DNA of 64,000 nt from Siderastrea siderea (taxonomy: Eukaryota > Cnidaria > Anthozoa > Scleractinia > Rhizangiidae). Shown in pieces: positions 22,300-32,576 of the stretch. Location of the stretch: NCBI GenBank assembly GCA_964030785.1, contig OZ034969.1, positions 47,668,701-47,732,700 of the forward strand, written 5' to 3'. The stretch's first letter is position 1. Every line of letters begins with the position of its first letter. The notes beneath the pieces are model-generated. The model made no database searches, had not been told where the DNA came from, and was given only the letters and a program-made list of their open reading frames with translations. A program made the position numbers and the translations under genes.

Positions 22300-22590
22300 C
22301 CTGGGGGGGTCGGTGGTGTGGTGGTTGGTGGTTGGTTGGACTTCAGATCTAAACATCAGAGATTCGAGGGCCAGTCCCTACCATCGTGTTGTTGCCTCAG
22401 ACAAGAAACTTTACCCCACATTGTTTCTCTCCACCCAGTTGTATAAAATGGGTACTGGCGACATACCGCTGGGTTAACCCTGCGATGGACTAGCATCCCA
22501 TCCAGGGAAGAGTAGTAATACTCTCGAATGCTTCAAGCTGCAGAAACCGGGTTATGCTTCGGCCCTGTGGGCCTCCTTGGCTCGATGCGA
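22300..22590 (+). mobile_element. tRNA-derived SINE, second family, copy 1
   Basis: An A-box-like GTGTGGTGGTTGG and B-box-like GAGATTCGAGGGCCAGTC are followed by a long body: CAGACAAGAAACTTTACCCC, TCTCTCCACCCAG, AAATGGGTAC and TAGCATCCCATCCAG. The same body occurs at 56221-56560. Confidence 0.75.
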
Positions 22591-22631
22591 CTTAACTTTT
22601 TTATATTCAAAATCGTTCTTAAATACATGTA

Positions 22632-22714
22632 CTTCTTCCTCCTCCTCCTCTTCTTCTTCTTCTTCTTCTTCTTCTTCTTCTTCTTCTTCTTCTTCTTCTT
22701 CTTCTCCTTCTCCT
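22632..22714. repeat. (TTC)n microsatellite
   Basis: CCTCCTCCTCC grades into about 18 TTC units, then TCCTTC. It directly follows the SINE tail and is a pure polypurine/polypyrimidine tract. Confidence 0.95.
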
Positions 22715-22844
22715 TCTCTTGTGAATACGTGAAATATCAATCCAAGTAAACTGCGGATCGATGAAACAAGAATTGATGACAACCATCGCAGTTTACGTTA
22801 TCAACCTTAGCAGTTGAAAAAAAGGAAAACCTGGAAAAAAAAGA

Positions 22845-22950
22845 GCGTGCTAGAAAGGGATTCGAACCAATGACCTCTCCGCGACTCCGCACTCTACGGC
22901 CAACTGAGCCATCAAGCCAGCTGGGAGCTGGTCATTTGTGATTAATAGTA
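22845..22950 (-). mobile_element. tRNA-derived SINE (Thr-like head), minus-strand copy
   Basis: The reverse complement reads CAGCTCCCAGCTGGCTTGAT, GGCTCAGTTGG and GGTTCGAATCCC, the same head as 14886-15060. The anticodon stem is altered. Confidence 0.8.
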
Positions 22951-22990
22951 TTAACCCCACGGGCTGGTGAATTAATGAGAGTGAGTATAT

Positions 22991-23251
22991 AGGGGAGCAG
23001 GGATGGCGCAGTGGTGAGAGCACTTGCCTCCTACCAATGTGGGCTGGGTTCGACTCCCGGTCCCGGTGTCATATGTGGGTTAAGTTTGTTGTTGGTTCTC
23101 GTCCTTGCTCCGAGAGGTTTTTCTCCGGGTACTCCGGTTATCCCCTCTCCTCAAAAACCAACATATCCAAATTCCAATTCGATCTTCAGTCTCCCCGATT
23201 AGTAGTGCACTTGTGCACGGCTATAAGATTGAGACTATAATAAAGTTATTT
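22991..23251 (+). mobile_element. tRNA-derived SINE, third family (GGCGCAGTGG head)
   Basis: The head GGGAGCAGGGATGGCGCAGT has box A GGCGCAGTGGTGAGAGC and box B GGTTCGACTCC. The body contains GTCATATGTGGGTTAAGTTT, GCTCCGAGAGG, TTTTTCTCCGGGTACTCCGG and CCTCTCCTCAAAAACCAAC, ending near AATAAAGTTATT. I recognise it as an abundant stony-coral SINE. Confidence 0.85.
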
Positions 23252-24078
23252 GATTTTGTTTTTTGTTTTGCGTGTATAGCCAAAGGGGTGTGTCTGCAAT
23301 GCCAGGTTATCTACCAGGACATTTGATGCATTCTGGGCGCAGACTACCGGCTCAGGCTTTTAGACTGGTTGCGCCTTACACAGATAGTGTGGAGACTTTC
23401 GTCTAGATCTGCGTATTCTAGGGGCATAAGTCAATCATCAAAACAAAAATTCCCTTCGAAAAACATGGTTCTGAGATACAAAAACGACTTGAAGCCAACC
23501 GCTGATTACTGTCAAGATATAACTCGATAAGCACACGATGTACGAATGAGTATGACCCTTATTATACTTTTTAATAGTTTTTTTTTTCAGATAGGAGCGA
23601 TGTCATTGATCACTTCATCATATGCTAATTCGATTCTTTGTTGACAAAGAGCAATAGGTAAAACAATGACTCTTTTTTGAGACTGATACCTATTTTCCAA
23701 CAAACTAATGATTATATTTGAGTTTCATTTATCTAACCCACATGAAACTTGCCCAAAAATTTCTAAAGTGAAGCGTATTAGAAGAATATAAACATGCAAA
23801 AAATGATAGTAGAATAAGATAATTTTTTTTGTTACCTTTCAGTTAGTTAATTTTAATCAGTCAAAATTTTACCACGAAGAGTTAGTTGCTGAACATACAA
23901 ATGGCATTAGTACCTAAACAAATGAAGAAACAAACCCAAAAGGTTATTTTGCTTCTTGGTTGTGAAGGAGGAGCAATCTTAGAATCCACAGACGGAAATC
24001 TCCAGCTTGCTACAGTGAACGAAGTCTTTATTTATGCCATTAGTAGGACAAGCTTTCCAGCTATTTAGAAATAAGAAA
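23252..24078. other. Intergenic, nothing recognised
   Basis: AT-rich sequence with scattered short ORFs lacking any motif. No splice-supported coding or repeat structure is visible. Confidence 0.4.
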
Positions 24079-24362
24079 GCCTTCTCTTCCTTCCTTCCTT
24101 CCTTACTTTCTTCCTTCCTTCTTTCCTTCCTTCCTTCCTTCCTTCCTTCCTTCCTTCCTTCCTTTCTTCCTTCAGTTCCTTCCTTCGTTCCTTCCTTCCT
24201 TCCTTCCTTCCTTCCTTCTTTCCTTCCTTCCTTCCTTCCTTCCTTCCTTCCTTCCTTCCTTCCTTCCTTCCTTCCTTCCTTCCTTTCTTCCTTCAGTTCC
24301 TTCCTTCCTTCCTTCCTTCCTTCCTTCCTGCCTGCCTTCCTTCCTTCCCTCTTTCCCTCTTT
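24079..24362. repeat. (CCTT)n microsatellite, ~280 bp
   Basis: Almost uninterrupted TTCC units with a few TTTC, AGTTCC and CGTT interruptions. The interruption TTTCTTCCTTCAGTTCC occurs twice (about 24162 and 24283), indicating an internal duplication of roughly 120 bp. Confidence 0.95.
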
Positions 24363-24810
24363 CTTCAAAAGAAAATAACTCTCAGTCCCAGTCTTGTGAA
24401 CGTGAAGTCTATGTCTTGAATTGTTTTCATACAACGTCGCGCTCGTAAACTTTGTGCCGAAACCAAATTTCAACTAGGCAATAGAGGCCGAAAAAGGCGC
24501 TAGATTTTTGCACTGTTCACTGATGTAAACCTGAGGGAGCAACCTAAGGCTAGCGTAAGTTCCAGCCGCTGAACTAAAGTAATGTAAAAGTAGCCCTTGG
24601 TTACGAGGATGTGCAAATGTAACTTAACTTGCAAATTAGCTCACTTATTGAATTGTTCAAGCGAGAAACCTGCCGGCGGAGTCGCGATTGCGAGCAAGAA
24701 TAAGAAATGGGCCACTTTGTTTGCCCCATTCTTCTCGCCTGTTCGCTACCCACGGCTATGCCGCCTCTGCTGCCAATTTTTAATTACTCGCACGAATTAA
24801 TAAGGTCCGC

Positions 24811-24940
24811 CGGTTCAAACGTCGAACTTTACATGACTCCGTACGTGTGCCTAACCTAATGCATATGAGCAAAAGCTATTGGTTTTTTTTTTCTTATTTA
24901 CATTAGGTTCGGCACATGTAAAGTTCGAGGTTTGAACCGG
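24811..24940. repeat. Inverted repeat with ~45-bp arms
   Basis: Arm 24811-24855 (CGGTTCAAACGTCGAACTTT ...) is the inverse of 24898-24940 (CATTAGGTTCGGCACATG ... GGTTTGAACCGG). It is noncoding. Confidence 0.7.
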
Positions 24941-26930
24941 GACTAAGTGAGCCTACTCGCACGCTACAGTAACTCTGTCAGGAGCCCAGCTCTGAATAAA
25001 CCCCTGCGCAAAAAAAGGTTTTTACAACATAACCTCACAAAAAAAAGAGTAGAATTCATTAAAAGTAATTTTATTTAAGAATCATCTGCTTTTTTCTCTA
25101 TTTACAGCAGGAATTATTAGTTTATTACAGGCTATCTTTATTTTTTCATTAAATTCTTACATTAATATTTATTTTAACTAAATCACTTTTTCTTTATATT
25201 CATTTTTGAGCTAGTGTTCCATCGAAGTGGTTACTTTACACTATATTATTTACATTATGTTTCGATGTCCTTGCGAACATCTCATAAATAACGGGATGTT
25301 TTCTATCTACAATATTATTTAGAATTCATTCTTGATTAGTTTTGATACAAAACTAGCTACCATTTCTTGGCGTCTGCATATAATGAATGTAATTCATTTT
25401 GAACGCAAAATGAAAAATATCACCATCATTGACTCATCCTTACCCTTCCTCGACCATTTTCTACTGTTTCTCATTAAAAAAGACTGGAAACGAGTCGATA
25501 ATGGTAGACACGTGATAGTATAAATCGTTGATAGGTTGTAAAAATAGTTTTTAAAAACACGCTTAACGTCAACAACTGGTTCTTTGCCTAACCCAGAAAG
25601 TTATCAATTCTTAGCACATGCACTATAGACCTTTCTATGCTGGAGGTAGAGAAATTTCTGGTAGACACCCTATCGAAATTAGTTAACTGTCGCTTGATTT
25701 TAAATTTTATATATCTTAACATAATTGATTTACTCTAAATCACTGCATTGTCATTTAAATCAAACCCAAATACTTAGGACATTCTCTTACCAAAAACTGA
25801 ATTACTAGCAGACCGGCCAAATCCTGAATAGTTGTTTAAGCTCCCAAAATAAACCATTCACTTCACCCCCAAATAAAATCGGTTGTGTTACCAAAATACT
25901 TAATCGGTACTGAATCACTGAAACTAGAAATACAAGTGAAATTGTGAATATTGTGGCTCAAAATAATTTGTCAGTCGAGCCTTTAATATGATGACAAATC
26001 TGAAACCTGACCAAAAATTATCCAACCACTTGATTACGTTAATCAAAAACGTAGGGCTATTCCGAATTTAAAGTTTGCAAGACAAAAGAATCGCAGTTAC
26101 TACTGCTAAGGTAAATGGCGAAGTTCAATATTTTTAAATACTTTAAATTAATTACAAAAGTCTCCCCCTCCACGCAGTGGCGGGAATCCAAAAGCGTGCA
26201 TAGAATTCTACCTGTAGAAAAAGTCGTGGCATGTTTGTTGTTAGTCCGGTATAAAAATACCACATAACAGTCAGGAATTCTCCGTGAAATGATATTGACT
26301 AGTAGCTAGTATAGGGAATTTTCAAAAGTCGTAGAAAATGCGTCTGAAACCAAGACCAGTTTCTACCTGCGTCAAGGACTTTTTGTCTCATATCGTTTCC
26401 TCACCTGTTCCAAACATCAACGACAGCCTTACTCAGCTGAGTCCGTGCTAGTAAGGTTGCAGAAATGTGGACCCTGAGAAAGCGCTGATGAGAATGATGT
26501 AACGGATCGTCACTCTTCATTTTATAAAGCCAGGGCATGCGCATATGACATCCATTGTCACACGTGCTTGGCATGTCTCTGTCGTGCGTTGTTCGCATGT
26601 CAACCATCTTAGTTTGTGCTTTTGCTCACCGTGTCTTGCATTTTAGTGTCGTGTGTACGGGAGCCTGGATATTTAAGTTCATTAGCGTGTCACTCATTTT
26701 ATCATGACAAATGCTTACAGCACTGGTGTTTGCTGTAGTTAAGAGGCTAGATCTCTCCTCATAAGTTAAAAAGGTGCTTTATCACGAGATGTGCCAGCTA
26801 TCTTTCGAGGGGTGTTTTGAGATGACACGTATGGTATTGCACCTTCTATTAACTTCAATACCTCTGCAGGTCAAGGACTCATCTTTTTCCTCCAGGTTTC
26901 CTATGGAGTTCTGTACCCTTTTCCTGTTCG
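24941..26930. other. Intergenic, nothing recognised
   Basis: Very AT-rich to 26300, then higher GC. The minus-strand frame 26401-26607 has no recognisable motif and no splice support. Confidence 0.4.
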
Positions 26931-27251
26931 TCACCTGTTTATTGTCCGTTGAGTGGTGTCATTCATTTCTAACGTTTCATTTTCCGAAACACTTCTTTTC
27001 TTCTCTATCACCTTAGATTGGCCAAGAAAGCCATTTAAAATTGCCGCACTCTTGTCAATCACTTCTACAGGGGGAATCTCATTGTTTTGCACGTGCCCTT
27101 GCTGATAGCTATTAATAAAAGATATGTTATTCTCTTTGACATTTAGCGATGGTTCCTCCCTTGGATTTGAATGTTCGTGTTCTGTTGGCGCTGGCGAGGG
27201 AACTGGTGACGAGCGAGGCGTCGGTGTTGGTGTTATTTGTGCTTGAACCAC
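26931..27251 (-). CDS. Probable alternative 3' exon of the K2P channel (Pro-rich tail)
   Basis: A 107-codon frame follows the acceptor CATTCAG|GTGGTTCAAGC in phase 0, matching the phase-0 donor at 29655. Joining gives a 546-residue channel with tail VVQAQITPTPTPRSSPVP ... TTQRTINR. The segment is proline/serine rich at first and then charged; it has no known domain. It could instead belong to an unrelated transcript. Confidence 0.5.
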   Translation of the reverse strand: MVQAQITPTPTPRSSPVPSPAPTEHEHSNPREEPSLNVKENNISFINSYQQGHVQNNEIPPVEVIDKSAAILNGFLGQSKVIEKKRSVSENETLEMNDTTQRTINR

Positions 27252-30200
27252 CTGAATGAAAAGGAAGGCGACGTAACTGTTAGAAAACTTTTCGCTGCAA
27301 AGGACGACATATAAGTTAATACATAGTTAATAAAGTGCAATGGTTATGAAACCTGATAAATTTTTTTCTTCGAGGTTTTTGTTACCGTTTTTCCGCCTTG
27401 ACAACACCACAATAGCTTTTGAACTTTGTCCGAACAACAGACCAACAGAAATGTTGCCTAAATTATTCAGCCATACAGTGTGGTCGAAAAAAAAAGAGAT
27501 TCTGCACGGTCGTAGAATGTTTAACATAAATTGCACCTCCTTTGTTATCGCCTTTGAACTCTGCCGAGTTTCATAACAAGTCCCTCGACTAACTATGGTA
27601 AAAAGAGAGACAACGGCAGCTTATAGACTGTAAAAATTTGTTCCAATGGGTCTCCATCATCATCGCTTACAGCGAAATTTGAAAAACTGTTGGAATTCTG
27701 TTCCAGATAAATATTGAGAGTAAATTTATAACAAACTAGAGAAGCATGCATAATCAACAAGGATTACATACATAAGAATAAAAGTAACTGTCATGATGCT
27801 CAAAGCGTAAGTGTTAAATTGACATGTTTGAGTTGTTGGTTTAGGTTAGGTTATTCCCAGTTTATGTGCCTAGCCTCCTTAAGTTTAAACTGAAATTTTG
27901 TGGAAGCAGAATCTAAGACTTGGAAATTAAACTATCAGAGGAACAAGACTGAAATCAGGCAGTTCTCTTGAGCATTGTTACAGCTTGTACTTTCAGTTTG
28001 TCAGTGTCAATGTTCTTCCCTCATGTATCGCTAAAACGGATTACGTTTAGTTCCCCCTTTGTAAAAACCACTTGAAATCTTGGTAGGCTATGAGCAGTCT
28101 GTGTACGATACTGATGTATTTTATTTTAAGTTCAGTACACTAGTTCGACCCAAAAACGTAGAAACCCTATAACGCAGTCCCTTAAGGTCCCTTAAAGTTT
28201 TAAATTAAAACGTTTTGATATCACGGCGTTTAGGACCTGGCTAAACTAGAAATATTTTTAGGGACGCAAATGTTTCCCAGTTTAGCCACGCGTAAAACAA
28301 ATATTGCAGAGTAAAATCCTACTTCCCGGACGCAAGAAAATATTATAGTTTTAATAGTCAAGTCAAAAACATTTTTACTCCAGGCGCAGCATTTGCTTCC
28401 GGGACAAATGTTTCCTAGTTTAACAACTTCAGAAAAGAAAGTTCCTGGAACATTGTTGTTTGTTTTAACGAGGGCCTAAAGACCGAAGCCTGAACGGTAA
28501 AAATTACTGAGATTAATTAATTTGTTTATGAGAGAAACACCAGCTGATAAAAGAAAAAGAACTTATCATGACAGCTCGTAATAAGTGATATAATCAGGGA
28601 ATATTTTGGGGCTTCTTTACGGGACCGAGCAACACATATCAAACTATATCCAAGCTATAAGCCTCGAAATTTTTTTTCAGGCTTAATTGCAGTTTCTTCA
28701 ATTGCGTACATCGAGGATCATTCTCCATTTGACATATCACATTATTCATTTGCCATTCTCCGAGGAAGCTCACGATGATATCATTTAACGTTTTTAACAA
28801 GTGAGCATTTGACGTTCGGTATAATTATCGTTTACGGTTATGACTGTCAATAAACCTTGGTATTTAAAGAAAGCGTTCTTTATAAAGAAAATTATTTTGC
28901 ATACAGCTTCGCGATCGTTCGCAACATCGCTCGCTGATTCTATGATCTCCACGTTACAAAACTGTTTACACCGAGATAAGAAAGTTCTTAGACTCCAAAG
29001 ATAAGTAACACAAGGAGAAAAACGAGATTTTTTAACCCAGAACCGGACGGTTATAGAAAAGGAAGGAAAGCGAAGTAATGAATATTGATGCAAGTTCGCC
29101 TTATTGTAATTTCTAAGCATTTCAGACATAAATACTAGAGAAATTGCAGGTGCTTCTATTCACAAAGTGACACGCTTATATTTTATTCTGAAGTCCTTTG
29201 TTTTGGAGGGGCGGACGCTTGTTGGCAACAAAATACCCACCACTTCTTTGAGTGGAATAAACTCTCTGATTTCAAGCGAAAAATAAATTCATTTTATGTT
29301 TGCGACAAATTTTCCTACTTTTCAATTCGTCCTGCAGTTTTTAAGACCAATATTAAGTGAATTCGCCTAAGAACTTCATTATTATTCTAGAATATATAAA
29401 ATCTTTCGTCGCGGTGCAGTAGTTGAAACTTGCCCTTTGTAATCTATTAGTTAATGTGTTCCTTGTCCCTACAATAATTTGTTTAAAAGGTAGCAAACGG
29501 AATAGATGTATTACTCCTCGTTAAAAACCAAGGAAAAAAGGAAGAGGGGAAATTTATTTAGCGTTCACTTTTACGAGAACCATGACGCAACGCTTTAAAC
29601 TTTTTACCAAGAAGCGAATTTATTTAGCGCCCTTGGATAGAATTAAACGCTTACCAGTTCATTTTTGCTTCCCGTTTTCTCTGTTAGCGTATTCCTCCGT
29701 GTATTACTATTGCTCGGCGCCAGTTCTCGTTCAATTTCATCGTGGCTATCGCTTCTGTTCTCGAACGAAGAGAAGCCTGAATTTTTCCGCCCATCTTGTT
29801 CGCGCAAATCCTCCTTGGACCCCACGGGAACAACTTTATTATTGAACATTAATTTAGGTTTGTTGGAGTCTTGAGGCGTTCCGTCCGGGACATCTACACC
29901 ATCACACAATGCACTGTTTTTATTTAAGTGCAGTATAGGAGTCGGACCTTGAAAATCCATGTTATCTGCAGACTGACTGCGATCTAGATTAGACACTGCG
30001 TCAAGACCGCGAGCAGTGGAAGAGTTCATTTTCGGAGGAATTCGTTGTCGCATTTCTTCGTTGGACGGAGTCGGGCCCATTTTATAACCTAGCTTCTTCA
30101 TAGCTTTGGAGTTGAGATTTCCAACTTGTATTGCTTTGAGCGTTTCTAACGGATCTGGCATGACCATATTTTTTGTTTTTTCCTCGATAACTCCGCTGAT

Positions 30201-32576
30201 AGAAACAATGACACCCGACATTACTGCAAGTCCAACCACCATGTATATTAGATTTAGAAACTCCAGAACCACAGGAATTGCTTCGTTGTCTTTAAAATTC
30301 TTTTTTAACGTTACAGGCACAAAATCGCCAAAGCCTATCGTAGTTAAGGTAACGAAACAAAAGTACACGGACTCAAAGTACGTCCATTCCTCAAAAGCTT
30401 GAAAACCAAACGCAGGGAAAATGACAATGGCTATGAGTAAAATAAATGCTATAGCAGCAGTCTTTATTTCTAATTTCTCAGTCTCCCGGTTGTAAACCCT
30501 CCTCTCAAACATTTTTACAGCAGTTGAAATTCCCTCGGAGATACGGTTTCCCACGGATCGGAGAGTTAATCCTGTTAAAGGTATACCAAACAGTGCGTAA
30601 AATATACAAAAGAAACGTCCCCAGAATGATGTGGGTACAATATGTCCGTAACCTGTGTAAAACAAAATACAAACATACGTTTATGCAAAATGAGCATACA
30701 ACACAAACTCTCAAGAGCGAGTAACACTGCTGTTTTTTATTCTCAAAAGAGCCGCTGAAGCTGAAATTCATGACTTTTTTCGGGCGCATTTTTTCTTATC
30801 AGTTTTCTGAGCCCAAACCGTTCGCAGTTCGTCATTAACCGATTCGACTGTTGACTCCTTAGTTTTAAGGTGTCTCGCCGCGGCAGCATGTCATAATCCC
30901 ACGTTAAGCCCTTACAAATATTTGTATGAACACGACATAAAAGTTAAATACAGATCCATTTTGAGACCGACGAAGCTGTTATTAATTTGTGCGGACTCAT
31001 CAACTCGCGTTCACCGATAGCAACTCCGATTGCGAGCTCAAATAGTAATATACACAGAAGCCAAGGTATTTCCATCACCCATCTTCACGCTAAAAACGCT
31101 ACCTTAAAGTGCGGGATTATTTTGTTCCAACGCCTACTGATTATTATACATTAGCATCGCAGCTAAGAAACTCTTAACCCTAAGCTATGTTGTTTGTCTA
31201 AAACATTTGAGTGCTTTGTTGTGGCCAGCGACCACATTGCGTTTTGCGGCAAGATTCTGCGAGGCGGGTCAAATAAAAACAAGGATATCAAAAATATAAC
31301 CTGCGTTTATACTTCTAAAACATGCTCAATAATTCCCCTCAAGACGAAAGTATGGATATTCTCAGAAGGTCAACTCACGAGTAGTTTTTCTCGTTATCGT
31401 GTAAATGTTTGAGCTTCCAATAGTCAAGTGATTTTGTTTCTTCGCTTTTTCGTCCTTGAATGCAGTTTGTAATACTTCCGACAAAATTGGCTTGCGTAAT
31501 GCGTTATGCTATAACCTTCATGCACACAATTACGCGGCGGAAAAACGCTAACATTATGGAGAACCAAAATAGGCTGGATTATAAAAGAGTGTTCCTCGCC
31601 GTAGAAAAGCATTGAAAGGTTTAGTACCTTTTTAGAATTAAACTGTTGAAAGAAAGTGATATTATTATTCTTCTGGTCTGTTGTAAAAGCTCTTAAGAGG
31701 TTTATACATTGCCGACCAATTTGGGCATATTGAAATCGCATTTTGTGAGTTGAAATGGAAAGCTTAGTATCGTATAGACACGATAGATTGGGTTACTGAT
31801 GCTTTACCAGTAAAATAATTTCCCTGTCATATCGCTCAAGCGTCTTACTAGATGCTTTTTGTTTGCCGCATTTAAGGCCCAAAAATTTAAATATTAAACA
31901 ACCATAATACACAGCTGCCGACCGAGCGATGTGGCTAAAATCGACCAAATCTGAAATGTTATATGAGCGACACTGCTCGCTTCAACTGTAACTTTACTCA
32001 GTTGACATGATTTCCTTCGCATGTAGTAAACACCATCAAAAACAATCCAGCACCGCAATGCTTAAATAACCACCAAGTTTCGCTCGCAATAATGCTGTAT
32101 AGCATATACCCATCGCTCTCTCTCTCTCATTCAATTTGTTGCTAGGGCAGATTAGTGCCTAACATGTTATAACGCGACTATCATCTAAGCGAGAAACGCG
32201 CGCTCTTTTTTTTATCACAGTAATATTCGCTCGTGGAGCATCAATCTGACTCACCAATGGTCGTAACTACATTCCCAGCGAAGAAAAACGCGTTCATAAA
32301 ATGCCATTGATATCTAGTAGGGTATTCTGCCGACTGCAGATCGTAGCCCAGCTCTAGCGCTTTCTTGAGTTTCTCAAGGAACTCTTTCATGTCATCATTT
32401 GAAATGTTGTACTTATTCGTGAAATTCTCCTTCAGAGTTTCGAACTGGTCATTGCCGCGTTCCCTCTTCTCGTTCGGAAGTTCGATCGCTTGGAAAATAG
32501 CAGCTCCAACAAGAAGGTAGATGAGAAATAACACAATCCGTATAATCAACTTCTTTGTGTTCAGACTTAATGCCAT
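26931..32576 (-). CDS. Two-pore-domain potassium channel (KCNK family), two or three coding exons
   Basis: K2P channels carry background K+ current as dimers in the plasma membrane. Exon 1 is 32255-32576 (ATG at 32576), exon 2 is 29643-30652, and a possible third exon is 26931-27251. Exon 1 gives M1 (about residues 9-31, IRIVLFLIYLLVGAAIFQAI), an extracellular cap with NFT and NIS glycosylation sequons, and the first pore helix ending TTIG. The intron splits the first filter: G|GTGAGT ... CACAG|GT gives TIGYGH. Exon 2 holds M2, M3 and the second filter TTIGFGD, then M4 and a long cytoplasmic tail. The filters TIGYGH/TIGFGD resemble TASK-type channels, but the subfamily cannot be assigned by eye. 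Upstream in-frame ATGs exist to 32834, but 32576 fits K2P N-termini. Confidence 0.93.
29643..30652 (-). CDS. K2P channel exon 2 (M2-M4, second filter, tail), intron-retaining stop
   Basis: It starts G|YGHIVPTSFWGRFFCIFYAL and includes GIPLTGLTL, the second filter TTIGFGDF and M4 (IYMVVGLAVMSGVIVSI). The tail is rich in S, N and charged residues. Read through, the frame stops at 29643 with C-terminus NELVSV, PDZ-ligand-like. A good donor, CTG|GTAAGC (GT at 29653-29654), lies just before, so this stop may belong to an intron-retained form. AATAAA signals (minus strand) lie at about 29617 and 29555. Confidence 0.9.
30653..32254. other. K2P intron 1, nothing else recognised
   Basis: About 1.6 kb with ordinary donor and acceptor. 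It holds only motif-less open frames and a short CT run near 32117. Confidence 0.6.
32255..32576 (-). CDS. K2P channel exon 1 (M1, cap, first pore helix)
   Basis: It begins MALSLNTKKL and ends in phase 1 at GTTACGACCATTG|GTGAGT (GT at 32253-32254). The cap contains an EFLEKLKKALELG helix. The upstream frame to 32834 is open but reads as noncoding. An AT-rich 5' flank shared with no neighbour follows. Confidence 0.92.

Noticed and set aside
22552..22782. Poly-Glu protein on the minus strand
   Set aside because: Translation of the TTC microsatellite next to a SINE.
23979..24473. 164-residue Lys/Arg/Glu/Gly-repeat protein on the minus strand (and a Ser/Phe/Leu/Pro one on plus)
   Set aside because: Pure translation of the CCTT microsatellite; open frames arise automatically.
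26401..26607. 68-residue minus-strand frame downstream of the K2P tail
   Set aside because: No family resemblance, and joining from the 26931 exon would need the end-of-frame AG|GTGACG donor with no fitting acceptor found.
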